From Phytophthora hibernalis (lineage: Eukaryota > Oomycota > Peronosporomycetes > Peronosporales > Peronosporaceae), in contig JAAKBF010000390.1 of assembly GCA_012656075.1 (NCBI GenBank), positions 868,001 to 932,000 on the forward strand: 64,000 nt of DNA. Reading direction: 5' to 3'. The notes below the pieces were generated by a model. The model was not told the origin of the DNA and ran no database searches. It worked only from the letters and a program-made list of their open reading frames with translations. Position 1 is the stretch's first letter. Every line of letters starts with the position of its first letter. The position numbers and the translations under genes were made by a program. Of the stretch, positions 11,866 through 22,585 are shown piece by piece.

Positions 11866-12280
11866 TTGCGCACCGCAGCCAAAGTCGATAAGTATAGCAG
11901 CAAGTGCTGCAGCGACCCGAGAGATACAGTCTCTGCTAAGAGAAGGTTTCAAGGAGGACGGCCGCAGGCAATTCCATACTGGCACAACACGCATAAATGG
12001 AGTCACAGACGTGGTTCTCCAACGCCATGCCCTATGTGGCCTTTGCCAACGTCAACGCTTAGGTGGCCATTTACAATGTCATGCTGCTCGCGTACATGTA
12101 CGACGATCTCAGCCACTGGACCACGACTTGGCTCTGGAGTTTAGGTTGTTTGAGCGGTCGTACACCATCTCCTCGTTGGATAGCTTGCCCGCAGCACTGG
12201 CGTGCTTGAACAAAGGCTGTTATTGTACATGTACACTCTGTACACTCTCACTTAGATATTGGCTGTCTGCAGATATATAA
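11866..12280 (+). pseudogene. Unrecognised ORF remnant with Cys/His-rich patch
   Basis: The frame open through about 11910-12280 reads GRRQFHTGTTRINGVTDVV and then a Cys/His-rich patch (HALCGLCQ, GGHLQCHAARVHV) before SLDSLPAALACLNKG. The C-x2-C and C-H spacing suggests a small zinc-binding unit, but I do not recognise a family. No initiator ATG or promoter is obvious. It lies between transposon debris and the rearranged repeat at 12319 and is probably part of an old element. Confidence 0.3.
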
Positions 12281-12318
12281 TATAGATCTGCAGACAGCCA
12301 CATGTACATGTAGACTGT

Positions 12319-13112
12319 CTGGCTGTCAAAAAGTGCAGAATTATGCTTAAGCTTAGAGCATAATTATGCAGTAAGCATAATTCGGCAGATAAATATACCA
12401 GGTATATACATGTAACTAACGCCGTGTTTTACACGGAGAAGATCTGGCTTGTATTCCTGGTATCGCGTTGGAGGTGCAATTCTCATACAGTATCCAGTAA
12501 CAACACAGGAGCTCCTACGTTAGAACACTGGGGTGGACTGTATTTGATCAGAAGGGATCTGTTTTCAAAGTCAAGGCGAGTATTTTGAACTAGATACTGG
12601 CAATCGGATGGAGCTGACAGAGTACTGACAGATCCATATTTTCATTAGAAGAAGACCGCTTAATTTCTTCTTTTATCTTCTTTTTAATCAAAAGAAGATT
12701 TAATTTTTCTCAGAAGGCTTTCTTTTAACATCCCTGTCTTGTATCAATGCATCGTAATTTGTATCTTATTCCCACTCGATGGCTTTAGAGAAAAGAGACG
12801 CCCAAAGGGTGAGAGCGTCTATCCGGTGGCGCACAAAACAGTGCAGAACCAATTCGCATCCGGCAAAAGAAAAATTGTGTGTGCTCGACCAATATGCACA
12901 GTTTAAGAAAACCACAATTGAGTACTTCTACCCAGACTTGTCCTCACAAGCTCGAAACCCTGTTGAAACTATTGTGATTTCATTTTAAGAGATGATGGCG
13001 TTTCTGAAGAGCACGTTGAGATTGAAGACGCTCGGGAAATCATAGCGGAAGCAACTCGCACAGCTTAATAGATCAAGTGGTGGGGAGTCAATGTCCGCCT
13101 TTCGGTGGGCGG
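12319..13112 (-). repeat. Rearranged inverted copy of block 16068-16840
   Basis: Bases 12319-12520 are the reverse complement of about 16068-16250. Bases 12521-13112 are the reverse complement of about 16255-16840. A simple inverted copy would give the two parts in the other order, so this copy is circularly permuted relative to the one at 16 kb. It lacks about 12 bp near 12555 that the other copy has. The internal junction reads GGAGCTCCTACGTTAGAAC. Confidence 0.75.
12779..13067 (+). pseudogene. Small unknown ORF inside the permuted repeat
   Basis: The ATG at 12779 opens 69 codons rich in Arg, Lys and Gln (MALEKRDAQRVRAS...), ending at a stop at 12986. One base over, the frame continues as RDDGVSEEHVEIEDARE to a stop at about 13067, so the original protein was probably about 95 residues with one indel. 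The other copy (about 16573-16285, minus strand) has an extra A in the early Lys codons and is also broken. Conservation across both copies suggests this was the repeat's coding part. No family was recognised. Confidence 0.35.
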
Positions 13113-13395
13113 AACCTCAGTACCATACAAATCCCTATTCGTATCACTTGTGACAGGTTTTATTTAATATAGGTTTTTGTTAGAAGGTAAGGTGTCCCAA
13201 AGCTGGCCTAAACGTTTTTTTGTATGTGAGCCACCCAATAGAGTGCAAAAACGCGAGCGTTAGTGCATGCCCGCCCTTCCCTATTGTGTTTTGGTGTTAA
13301 AACCGAACATTCAAATGTGATAAAATTGACGGAGTAACAGCGAATTGTTCAAATGTCCCAAACCTTTTGTCGCGCAGAGTACATGTTATATAGTA

Positions 13396-13895
13396 CGAAC
13401 GTCAATTGTTAAATTGCAATTTTTATATCGTAATTTATCTGAAGCAGAGCCCAGCGTCGGTTCAGCTACTCCCCGTTGTTCTTCAGCTCGGATATCACCT
13501 CACAACTTTCTGTGACAATACCGGTACCGGTAATAATTGAAGCTCATGACAAGTCACTTAGGATTATTAAACAACTGGGATTAAAAATGATAGACTTTTG
13601 GATGAGCACTGAAGATGATAACAGGAATCCGGTGTACAGTATATCCGGTCCGAACATTAATTGTTAACATCCACGTTTTATAAATTGTAATTTATCTTAA
13701 GCAGAGTGTGCAACTCCCGTTGCTCTTCTCACAACTTTCTGTGACAAACCAGTACCGGTAATAATTGTCGGTCATGTGGGGATGATAAGTCACTTAGGAT
13801 AAATAAACAACTGGGATCAGAAAATGATAGACTTTTGGATAGGCACTGAAGATGATACACCGGAATCTGGTGTACCGGTACATGTATATCCGGTC
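13396..13895 (+). repeat. Tandem duplication, two units of about 255 and 245 bp
   Basis: Unit 1 (13396-13650) and unit 2 (13651-13895) align throughout: CGAAC(G/A)T(C/T)AATTGTTAA at the start, CACAACTTTCTGTGAC and ATGATAGACTTTTGGAT in the middle, and ATATCCGGTC at the end. They differ by small indels and substitutions. The pair lies about 410 bp upstream of the RxLR start codon. No coding function was seen. Confidence 0.85.
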
Positions 13896-13948
13896 CGAAT
13901 TCGTGGCGTCCTATCCCTGGCAATATAAATTAACAAGGTTCTTACTGG

Positions 13949-14188
13949 TACCGTATTTGTCGGATCGAGTGTGACACGTTCTAACATTTCAAATCAAGTG
14001 AAAAGGAAAATGTTTGCGAATTTGTGTCGTTTTTGCTATCGATTTGCTTTCGTGGCATCCGCCTCCGGTATATTTAAATAACTATTAGTAAGCACTGACA
14101 ATTTATTCGAACCGGAGGGAGTGTCACCCTTAAATGATTTGTTGTCTCACTCGAGGCGTATGTATCACTCGATCCGACAAATACGGTA
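13949..14188. mobile_element. MITE, Tc1/mariner-like ends
   Basis: A 21-bp perfect terminal inverted repeat, CCGTATTTGTCGGATCGAGTG, lies at 13951-13971, with its complement at 14166-14186. Each is flanked by TA, as expected for TA target duplication. The unit is 240 bp with no ORF. It sits about 120 bp upstream of the RxLR start codon and may be part of its promoter region. Confidence 0.8.
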
Positions 14189-14255
14189 GTTGTATTTCCA
14201 TTCATGCGTTGGGCACGCGTTGTTGTGTGGTTTGCTTTCCTTAGACCTTTAGTCC

Positions 14256-14275
14256 TCACTTCGCAATTCGTTTTC
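14256..14275 (+). promoter_or_regulatory. Oomycete initiator-type core promoter of the RxLR gene
   Basis: TCACTTC followed by GCAATTCGTTTTC resembles the oomycete initiator (YCAYTYY) plus the T-rich flanking region. It lies 53 nt before the ATG at 14309, a usual distance. A closely similar TCACTTCTCAATTTGC precedes the broken RxLR gene at 26.6 kb. Confidence 0.6.
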
Positions 14276-14308
14276 CAATCTCCGCACCAAGAACATCCAG
14301 AACCAATC

Positions 14309-14794
14309 ATGCGTCTGCCCTACATCCTAATGACCGCTGTTTCGGCTCTCTCCGTTCACCATGTTTCTGTCACTGCGTCCTTGGCTAGTGACGTTGCGTT
14401 AACTGGTGTAATGTCGATGGGAGTTTTGCACTATGTCGGTGCCGATCAAACTGTTAGCGACCAGCCTCGATTTCTGAGAGGCAACAACATCGCTGAAGGT
14501 GACATGGAAGAAAGAGGGTTTGCGGATGTTGTTCAGCAATTGATGACTAAAAACCTAGTCAACAACCTGAAAAGGACGAACTCGTTTTCGGCTCTCGAGA
14601 AAGTGGACGATCTGGCGAGGCTTGACAAAATTTCGGCTGCAGCAGACGACCACCTTGTATCGGTGTTCAAGTTTGCAGACGACGCAAATATGAGTCCTCG
14701 TGATCTGGCCATCCAACTGAAAAATAATCCAGATGTGGACGATGCCATTTTTAAAAAGGCGGTTGAAGTGTACACCAAGTACTTGGCAAAGTAG
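14309..14794 (+). CDS. RxLR-dEER secreted effector
   Basis: The 161-residue protein has a signal peptide at about 1-23 (MRLPYILMTAVSALSV...VTA), an RFLR motif at 54-57 (QPRFLRGN) and an EER motif at 67-69 (DMEERG). This is the canonical architecture of oomycete effectors secreted and delivered to host cells. The C-terminal 90 residues are predicted helical. Near the end, VFKFADD...SPRDLAIQL...YTKYL resembles the Y-containing half of a WY-type bundle with the Trp position occupied by Phe; that reading is weaker. The start was chosen for the signal peptide; an upstream in-frame start at 14204 would bury it. The gene has no intron and no frame breaks. The promoter side holds a MITE and a tandem duplication. 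The host target cannot be told from sequence. Confidence 0.9.
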   Translation: MRLPYILMTAVSALSVHHVSVTASLASDVALTGVMSMGVLHYVGADQTVSDQPRFLRGNNIAEGDMEERGFADVVQQLMTKNLVNNLKRTNSFSALEKVDDLARLDKISAAADDHLVSVFKFADDANMSPRDLAIQLKNNPDVDDAIFKKAVEVYTKYLAK

Positions 14795-15418
14795 ACTAGT
14801 GCGATTGAGGATAGTTTCTAAGATGTGAACATTGGTTTACTCGTAGAGCAAAACGCAAAGACTTATCCATGCTGATAACGACTAACATTGAATTGACTTG
14901 AGAAAACATAAGTTCCTCGCGCCAACGATTCAAGGGAGCATTCATATCGGCTAATACTATCTAGCGGGAGATGACAGCACTGCTTGTGTTACCAGTGGTC
15001 TTTCGGACAAGTGCAGTGATCGTACGTGGACGCTATTATCGTCGTGTTTATTGTGTAGTGTATCTGTGCTGTCATATAATAACTGTGCGTGCATTTGCCT
15101 TTGTGCAGTCCTTCAATCGCAAGCTTTCTGGTAAAAGCTTGACGCGACTAGTGTCGAGGGTTGCTACGGCAGTGTCGCCGACGTCGAAGCTACTGCCGTC
15201 GTTGGTGGCGGTGCCGCCGCTGTTACTGCCGTCGTTAGTGTTGGGGCCAGCTCCATCCCGATCGAGCTTACCACAACTGCATATTTCGAATCTTAAAAGC
15301 ACACATCGAATCCCCCACCCCACCAGCAACCAGCAACACCGGAAGAGCGCAAAACAGGTCAAATTAGGTCAGGAAATAAACACAGAACAGCTGGTGTTCG
15401 TGTACATAATACGTGTAT

Positions 15419-16140
15419 TATTCTCTGGATTTTAATCGAGAGTTTCTTCCAAAAGGAGACTCGATCCTTAAATAAACCTCTTACTTTTTAGGCGTTTACT
15501 TTTGAAATATCTTGTTTCTGGTAAAAACGCCAGTTTTCAAATATCTTAGAAATTGGTAGACCTGTTATATAAGACCCATGTCAGATTTTTTAGTCGAAAT
15601 CGGTGGGTGTCCACTCTTTAATTAAATGAAGGTGTAGCCAAATGCCACCTCTGCTTTGTCTTTACCCTTAATATCTAATAACCGGCTGAAAATGAAAACA
15701 CCCAGGAGAATGCCGACCGGGTAATATCAAAACCCACCCACCCAGTGAATGTTGCTTGAAGGGAAATGGGTGAAACAAAAATGCCAGCGATTAGCAATAA
15801 AACCCAGTAGGTTATGATCTACCAGCAGATGTGTCTGATGTGGTCGATGCGGGTGTACGAGTATGACCACCGCGTGCGAGTACAACCTGACAGCCCCCGA
15901 GCGTTGGCTGCTTTGCTGTGGCCTTGTAGTCGTGTTAGGTATACGCCTCCTTGTTGGGGTACCTAGCTTTCTATCGGTGAGTACGAAGACAACAAAAATG
16001 CAAGAGACTGATTACATCATGTAACCGGTCTCTTCGTGGTTTCTTGCATTTTTGTAACTTCATCTTAGGAGCCCCTGTGTTGTTACTGGATAGTGTATGA
16101 GAATTGCATCTCCAACGAATACAATCCAGAGCTTCTCCGT
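15419..16140 (+). repeat. Repeat R copy 2 (unsplit)
   Basis: It runs from CTCTGGATTTTAATCGAGAG to GAATACAATCCAG and matches copy 1 across both halves. It is not interrupted at TTAG (16065-16068), the site where copy 1 carries the PiggyBac-type element. Near 15990-16055 it has a hairpin: ACAAAAATGCAAG and its complement CTTGCATTTTTGT flank about 37 bp. The interior appears in copy 1 in the opposite orientation. Confidence 0.75.
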
Positions 16141-16840
16141 GTAAAACACGGCGTTAGTTACATGTATTTACCTGGTATATTCATCTGCCGAATTATGCTT
16201 ACTGCATAATTATGCTCTAAGCTTAAGCATAATTCGGCACTTTTTGCACCGAAAGGCGGACATTGACTCCCACCACTTGATCTATTAAGCTGTGCAAGTT
16301 GCTTCCGCTATGATTTCCCGAGCGTCTTCAATCTCAACGTGCTCTTCAGAAACGCCACCATCTCTTAAAATGAAATCACAATAGTTTCAACAGGGTTTCG
16401 AGCTTGTGAGGACAAGTCTGGGTAGAAGTACTCAATTGTGGTTTTCTTAAACTGTGCATATTGGTCGAGCACACACAATTTTTCTTTTGCCGGATGCGAA
16501 TTGGTTCTGCACTGTTTTGTGCGCCACCGGATAGACGCTCTCACCCTTTGGGCGTCTCTTTTTCTCTAAAGCCATCGAGTGGGAATAAGATACAAATTAC
16601 GATGCATTGATACAAGACAGGGATGTTAAAAGAAAGCCTTCTGAGAAAAATTAAATCTTCTTTTGATTAAAAGAAGATAAAAGAAGAAATTAAGCGGTCT
16701 TCTTCTAATGAAAATATGGATCTGTCAGTACTCTGTCAGCTCCATCCGATTGCCAGTATCTAGTTCAAAATACTCGCCTTGACTTTGAAAACAGATCCCT
16801 TCTGATCAAATACAGCGAATATCGCTCCACCCCAGTGTTC
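16068..16840 (+). repeat. Repeat block, source-order copy of 12319-13112
   Basis: It continues directly from repeat R copy 2. The first part (16068-16250) contains CCGTGTAAAACACGG and paired CATAATTATGC-type palindromes. The second part (16255-16840) carries, on the minus strand at about 16573-16285, the decayed small ORF shared with 12779-13067. Order and orientation differ from the copy at 12.3 kb. Confidence 0.75.
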
Positions 16841-17960
16841 TAACGGTGACCTCTTTCAAAAATATGATTCTTAGCAAAGTCATAAAATAGTGACTATACT
16901 ACTACTAGTATGATGAAAAGAAGAAAAAGAAGACGCCCAACGATTCTGACCGATCTTCTTTTGCATTATAAGAAGAAAAAGAAACTTGTTTAAAAGAAAG
17001 CTTAACATCCCTGATACCAGAGCTCGCAAATGGGTGCCCAAAGTAGGGTAATACATGTACCCACCCCGTACCCGTGTGTCTCATGGGTGGGTATGGGTAC
17101 CCGAGTTGGTTATATTTGGCGGTGGGTGGGTGTGGGGAAAACCCGATCAAGCCTGGCCGAAGCCATGAATAGAAATTATATCCGTAAATGCTACCGGTAG
17201 TTGAAACCTACCGGTAGTAAAACAGACATGGGTGTTGTTGTAGACGGAATTACGTGAATTCGAATGCACTCTTGCCTAAAATACGTGAATTTCTTTCTGT
17301 CGCTGAAAATGCAGGTCACGGATGGGTGGGTACGGGCACCCGAATTGTCCATGGCAGATTGGCGGGTCGGGTATGCGTAATCGGTTTGGATTGTAGGGCT
17401 GGGTGTAAATTTGCGTTTGCGACCTCATATTGATACTACAGCGTGTTTTTCTTAAGTATGGACATGGCAAAAACCTATTAACCGGGTTTAAAACCTTAAA
17501 CGACAATAAGTTAATTACAGTTGGCGTTTTGACCAATCCGGCTCGAGCTTGGTGGTGCAATAGGTGGGGAACTTTGGCATTGGGTTCAGGCACGGAAGTC
17601 TTCCGCGTGTCGTTTGAGGGACAATTGACGAAGATGCATGAATAGTGTGATCTCATTGGTCGAACCATAGGATACAGTATTCTGATTGGACAGTGGTTTT
17701 AACTAGTGGTTTTAACTAGTGGTTTGATATGATGGGCATCCGTTGGCATATCGTCAATCCATTGGCGTACCTCAGATCCCATGATTGGCGTATCGATTGG
17801 CGTATCCTTTGGGCATTGGTGAATCTCTATGGTAGTTTGCACAGGTACCGAAGGGAGCTAGGAGACGTAGGAAAGCGCTTTAACCATTTCAATAAAACCC
17901 ATTTTCGGATTTCATTCATACCCCTCCCTCATCTCACCTACCAAGCTACATCTGCATTAA
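16841..17960. other. Intergenic repeat debris, no gene recognised
   Basis: AGAAGAAAAAGAAG-type tracts lie near 16915-16990. Two degenerate GGGTGGGTA/GGGTACCCG-rich stretches (17025-17140, 17315-17390) face each other and may be ends of a non-autonomous element. TTTTAACTAGTGG is repeated in tandem at 17696-17725 and TTGGCGTAT-like units occur at 17750-17810. The AT-rich tail near 17880-17960 may be the end of the LTR of the copia element that follows. Confidence 0.5.
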
Positions 17961-17963
17961 CAA

Positions 17964-19122
17964 TTGGTTATGAGCCCAAGCTACGCTGACACCGTCAAAC
18001 CCGTGGAGGGCAACTACTTCCACAGGAAGTTCAACATGAGGAAGCTCTCGCGCAAGGGATTGCTGGTACACATCATCAGGCCAGAGTTCAATGCACTGAA
18101 CGACCGCTCCACGGCACAATGGAAGACGGACGATCTGAAAGCTCTTGGTGTGGTCGCTGGAGACGTGAGTCTCACATACTAAGTCTACATCCGTGGAGCG
18201 ACATCGGACGGACCAAACAGCTCGTGTAGCTGCTCGGTAGTCTGACGGACGAGTACCGGATGATCAGTATCGTCCTCGAGAACACGCCCAACATGACGTT
18301 GGCGTACGCGATCCAAGTTCTCTCTGGTGTTGAAGCCTCGGATGCATCGTCGTCGGCTCAACAGAAGGCGTTTGTGTACGGCAAGCGCAAGTTCACGGGC
18401 AGGTGCTTCTATTGCGAGAAGCCGGGCCACAAGCAAACGAAGTGCCGCAAGAAGAAGGCCGACGAGGGATGTGGACAAGTCACGAGAGAAATATCCGACT
18501 TCGCGTTCTCGGCAACGGGTGCGATGAGCAAGACTGAGTGGATCGTCGACTCTGGTGCAAGCTCGCACAAGACTAGCGTCCGGGACAAGTTCGTGTCCAT
18601 GAAGGAGCTAAAGACGCCAGTCCACATCACGATCGCGGATGGCACGAAGATCGACGCAGTTGCAATGGGCACCGTCGGGTTGAATCTGATGGACGGGACG
18701 TCTGTCACGCTGTCGGATGTTCTGTACATTTCCGAAGGTTGATAGAAGCAAAGCTGGCCGAGAAGGACGTCGTCGCGCGGTTCAGGAAGGACAAGTGTGT
18801 CTTTCGCTTTGGCGGCACTACTGTCATGGACGCCAAGCGCTGTGGAAATGTCCACAAGCTGAAGACAGTGGGGGACGAGGTGTGCCGTGCTGCAACGACC
18901 CCTCGTTTGGAGCCGTGGAGCGCGATACACGCACGCCTTGGCCACATTCCGTACAAGCGCTACGAACAACTGCTCATGATGGAAGTAGAGCTACCGCATG
19001 TTACGGAAGCACCTACAACTGCGGACGTTTGTGCTGGTAGTTGCATGGCAAAGATGCACGATGACAGCTTCCCTCGCAATCCCGAGAACACCGTCAAGAG
19101 TGCGGGGTTCTGTGTCGTGTAG
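17964..19122 (+). pseudogene. Ty1/copia element 2, truncated gag-protease
   Basis: After a primer-binding-like GGTTATGAGCCCAAG (17966-17980), gag-like sequence runs to a frame break near 18180 and resumes as LTDEYRMISIVLENTPNM near 18255. A zinc knuckle CFYCEKPGHKQTKC (about 18407-18450) and the protease motif EWIVDSGASSH (about 18535-18570) follow. After a frame break near 18738 comes the gag-pre-integrase motif IHARLGHIP (about 18925). The match ends at a stop at 19120, before the integrase core, so RT and RNase H are missing. Its sequence differs clearly from element 1, so it is another family. Confidence 0.88.
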
Positions 19123-20200
19123 TAATACGCAGAAAAGATCACTACCGAATGGTATGAGTCCCACCAACAACACTTGCTTCCCTTACAACGGTTAACGAGA
19201 CATGAATCAATGCCTGAAGACCAGGAACAATCCGCAATATTACGCTTTCGCGCGAACCCCTGCAGTCTCTCAGAAGGGAGGGTATCGGCTACATGGGTTT
19301 GCCGAGGTAAAACGTCGGCGGGTAGTAAAACAAAATCTCGAACACTCGGTCTCAATATTTTATATAGGAACGACACTCCCTGTTGTCCCCACCACTCCTA
19401 TTCTTGGAGTGACCAGCAACACACGCTCGGTTCAATGTAACTTGAGCTCGCTGACAGGTACCCCACGCAGCCGAGCGTATCCTGACTCTAAGACAATCTA
19501 ATTAGACTTAACGAAGACGGATTTGACTTTGACCCTTGATGACTTGTGCGGAAGACTGCTGATTTATTTATAGTTTTGTACGGCTAGGAGGGCCTCTGTA
19601 TGGCATCATTTAGCTAGTCCTATATCTAAATACCAATATCAAGTGTGAACCGGTCTCAGTAGGACCCTGGACCTGGCTCTAAATGGCCGAGGGTACGATA
19701 CCGAGATGTACAAAACGAGGTTCTAACCTCAGCTGGGGTTTTATATTATACCCAGCTGAGACCTCGGTCCGTATTGCTCCTTTGTCGCTGTCGCGCGGGA
19801 ATGAGATTAGCCAATCTGATGGCGCTGTCACCTCCTCAAAGAAAACTTCGGTTATCAGCAACCGGAGAGCGGTGACTAAACCCAACACCACAACTCGACG
19901 CAAACTTCCGAGAGTAGTGCGCGTCGTGGCGTCTCGAGTCCCAGCTTCAGGGCACCTCGTCGTACGAAGGTATCGACAAGAGTTAGAAGAAGTGAAGCCG
20001 CTGGACGATGATACACGCAAGACTTACCAGCAGAAGCAGCAACAGAGTGTCGACGTCGAGGTCGTGAAGAGCTGCATGGCGGCGCAAGATGGAGTTAGCC
20101 CTCTTCAAACTCGCAACGTCAGCTTCCAAAGCCTGTATCTGAGGCGGAGCCGATCCTGCGCGGTGTAGGCAACGAGGTCGGCCTTGAAACGCTCTCGGTT
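19123..20200. other. Unassigned stretch, probably retrotransposon flank
   Basis: No convincing gene. A palindrome at 19729-19770 (AACCTCAGCTGGGGT... TACCCAGCTGAGACCT) and recurring CCTCGGT and CTCGGTC words are shared with the gypsy debris that follows. Open frames on both strands are short and mutually overlapping. It may contain LTR or leader sequence of the gag-bearing element at 20.2 kb. Confidence 0.4.
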
Positions 20201-20202
20201 TT

Positions 20203-22362
20203 GTGGATGAGCCGCTGAGCCGACGTCAACGAGGCCTCGGCAGACTTTGCGCGAGCAGCACAGGCAGTCACGAGGCTGTCGTGGTTTGCAATCGCTGCGT
20301 TAGCTTGGCGGAGGTGCTGTACAGCCGTGAAACTGGCGCAAGTGCCTGTGGCAGCAGGATACGCCCTCCTAAGGGCCACCGAGGTCGGCTCTTCCTGCAA
20401 ATAAGCGGTTGGGCCGTCCGTCGCTCGTCAAGGTCATTTCTCCGGTTTCTCTGCTGGGGCCCCACCAGCATCCTCACGGTCCGGGGTCTGCTCTGCTGCT
20501 ACCGCATTCTCCGCCCGGATCGCCACCTCCGGCTCCGGCTGTTACGTCGCCACTGATCCCTCCGGCTGGATCGCAGTCGAGTTCTCCTGCGCCTACGCCG
20601 GCCCCAAGGTCCTCGGTGCTTCAGACTCCGACTGAAGTCGTTGACTTGTCGGGAGATGAAGCCGACACCGAGGCTCAGGCTCTGTGGTTCCTGCGTACGG
20701 ACCGTTTTCGTCGGTGTTAGCCTTGCAGCGCCTCGGTGATCGCCACCTTGCGCTCTAGAAAAGGTTAGAGACTATGGAGGCCTCGCACGATTTCATTATC
20801 GGCTCCAGCCAGTCGTCCGAACCCTTCCAAGTCTGGGCGGTGTCTGACACACCGGCTGTCTTCAAGACGTCGGCCACTCCTGTGATGTCGACCGTATCGG
20901 CTGCTCCAATGTCGCCGACGCCTACAGTCTTGTCTGGTTCGTCGAGAGTGGGGGCGACACTGCCGACTGTGGTGACACGTGTCACCTTGGTGGGGGCGGC
21001 CTCTTCGGGATCCCAAGCCGTAGCCTCGGTCGCGTTCTCCTCAGCTTCTGCGGCTCCTGCCCGTCCGACTGCGGTGCTACCGATGGTTTAGCGATCCCCG
21101 TCGGCCAATGCACGCGGGCGCCTTGTCGGAACTCGGTCGGCACTTTGGCGTACGCACACCGAGGTGACAGCGACGCTGTCCACTGCCCCGGCATGGATCC
21201 AAGCGCCTTCGCCCCGGCCATATCTTCTACCCCGGAACCGTTTCCCAGTAAATCGCTTTGATGGCGGGCCCGTATTTGACACCGGGTTTCTTGGCACCGG
21301 GTGTTCAGGAAGCCTGGTGTCAGATGCCCAACTGCAGTCTGGCTCCGGCCATCGCAAAGGGTGTCGAGTCCCCGTGCTCGGTGGCTGGGATTCAAGTCAT
21401 GGCGGATTGGATCAACCCAGCCCACTCGTGGCAGCGAGTGCGTCGGTAAATGCCGTGCCGCTTTCTTGTTTTGGCTTGGATCAAACCCCTCCCGGCAACA
21501 AGATATCCACACGTGTCACCGGGTTGATTCGCACGGTCAAGATGAGGCGTCAATTTCATGGCGTCTACAACGATAAGGCAGATATTGGATCGCATTGTGG
21601 GAACGGCGCCACTGGGCTCACGTCGCCGTGGTCGAAACTTTCCTTCGGGGTTTTGCACAGAAGCTCGGTGCTGGTGATCCCTCGGTCGTCGCTCTTTAGG
21701 TGCCTGGGCCGAGTACAACAATGCTCGCAACCTTCGCACTGGCCGTTTGCGTCAGCAGATAGTGTACTACTGTAGGGAGTGGCGCATCGAACGCCCCAAC
21801 AAGCAAGTGTCCGATCAAGATCTTGCTGGGGCTCACTTACATCATTTACCCATTTCAGGTGGTTGAGTGGTCTCCCACCTCAGATGTTTGGTGGGGTGAG
21901 CGCGCGACTTTGGATGCTCGTCAGCTCTATGGTTGGATGCACCTTCGATCAATCCCTTTAACGCCACCTTCGCCCATACAACCCGCCGGTGCATTTCTTC
22001 GTGCCTCGCGGCATGACCCAAGCATAGATGGTATCCGGTCTGATGTTGGTTCGGTCTCTGTCGCCTGCTCCAGTCATAGTTTCATGGTCACGCAAGCTTC
22101 GGTTGGGGCTCCTCGAGGGTTAATGGCCCAAGAGGAGAAGGACAAAGGCCTAGCCGCTGATTCCTCGGCTACTGCTCCCGTTCCAGCTGCTTCAGCAGCT
22201 GGTGGATCCCCTAACAATCGTCCAACCTGGCGGTCCTGGCCAACATTGATTAAACCGCGGAGAGCTTACCCTCTGTCTCGAGTTTCCCTGCTTCTTCGTC
22301 CATTCCTCCAGCTGCTGTCACACCGTCCAAAGTACGTAGTCCTCCGTAGTGGCAGCTCGTAA
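20203..22362 (+). pseudogene. Retrotransposon gag-like region, heavily frameshifted
   Basis: Plus-strand frames contain a Pro/Ser-rich segment ending TEVVDLSGDEADTEAQAL (about 20633-20685). Further on are pieces that read together as a gag core: RHWAHVAVVETFLRGFAQKL (about 21610-21670), AWAEYNNARNLRTGRLRQQI (about 21705-21765) and EWRIERPNKQVSDQDL (about 21777-21825). A hydrophilic tail follows to 22362. At least five frame breaks are needed to join them. The minus strand is also open in places, so orientation is judged from the coherent core. It ends about 220 bp from the C-terminus of a pol running the other way. Confidence 0.45.
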
Positions 22363-22585
22363 GCTCAAGTAATTTCCAAGGGTCAACCCAAATCCATTTT
22401 GAAATCATTCACGTCACATGTAAATATGCAAATGCAATGCAGTAGTAGTTTTCGTCTGTCCTTATGGGCTTCAGTGGTCCCGCGGGCAGTTCTCTCGCCA
22501 AGCCAACATTGCGACCGAGCCTCGCCAGATCGCTCGAAATTGTTGGTGACACCCAATTCGATACAGTAGTAAGTTTCGTCAGTCA

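Noticed and set aside
11866..12280. Considered as a Crinkler-type effector fragment
   Set aside because: No LFLAK or HVLVVVP-type motif and no signal peptide; the Cys/His patch fits transposon debris better.
13396..13895. Repeated units considered as a CRISPR-like array
   Set aside because: Only two long units with no spacer pattern, in eukaryotic DNA.
15072..15362. Minus-strand 96-codon frame with a hydrophobic start that could pass for a signal peptide
   Set aside because: The hydrophobic part is Cys/Trp-rich and not signal-like, there is no RxLR or EER motif, and the opposite strand is equally open.
16255..16840. Block considered as a non-autonomous Helitron because one edge reads TTCTAA
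   Set aside because: No TC start, no 3' hairpin at the right spacing, and the edge is shared only by two rearranged copies.
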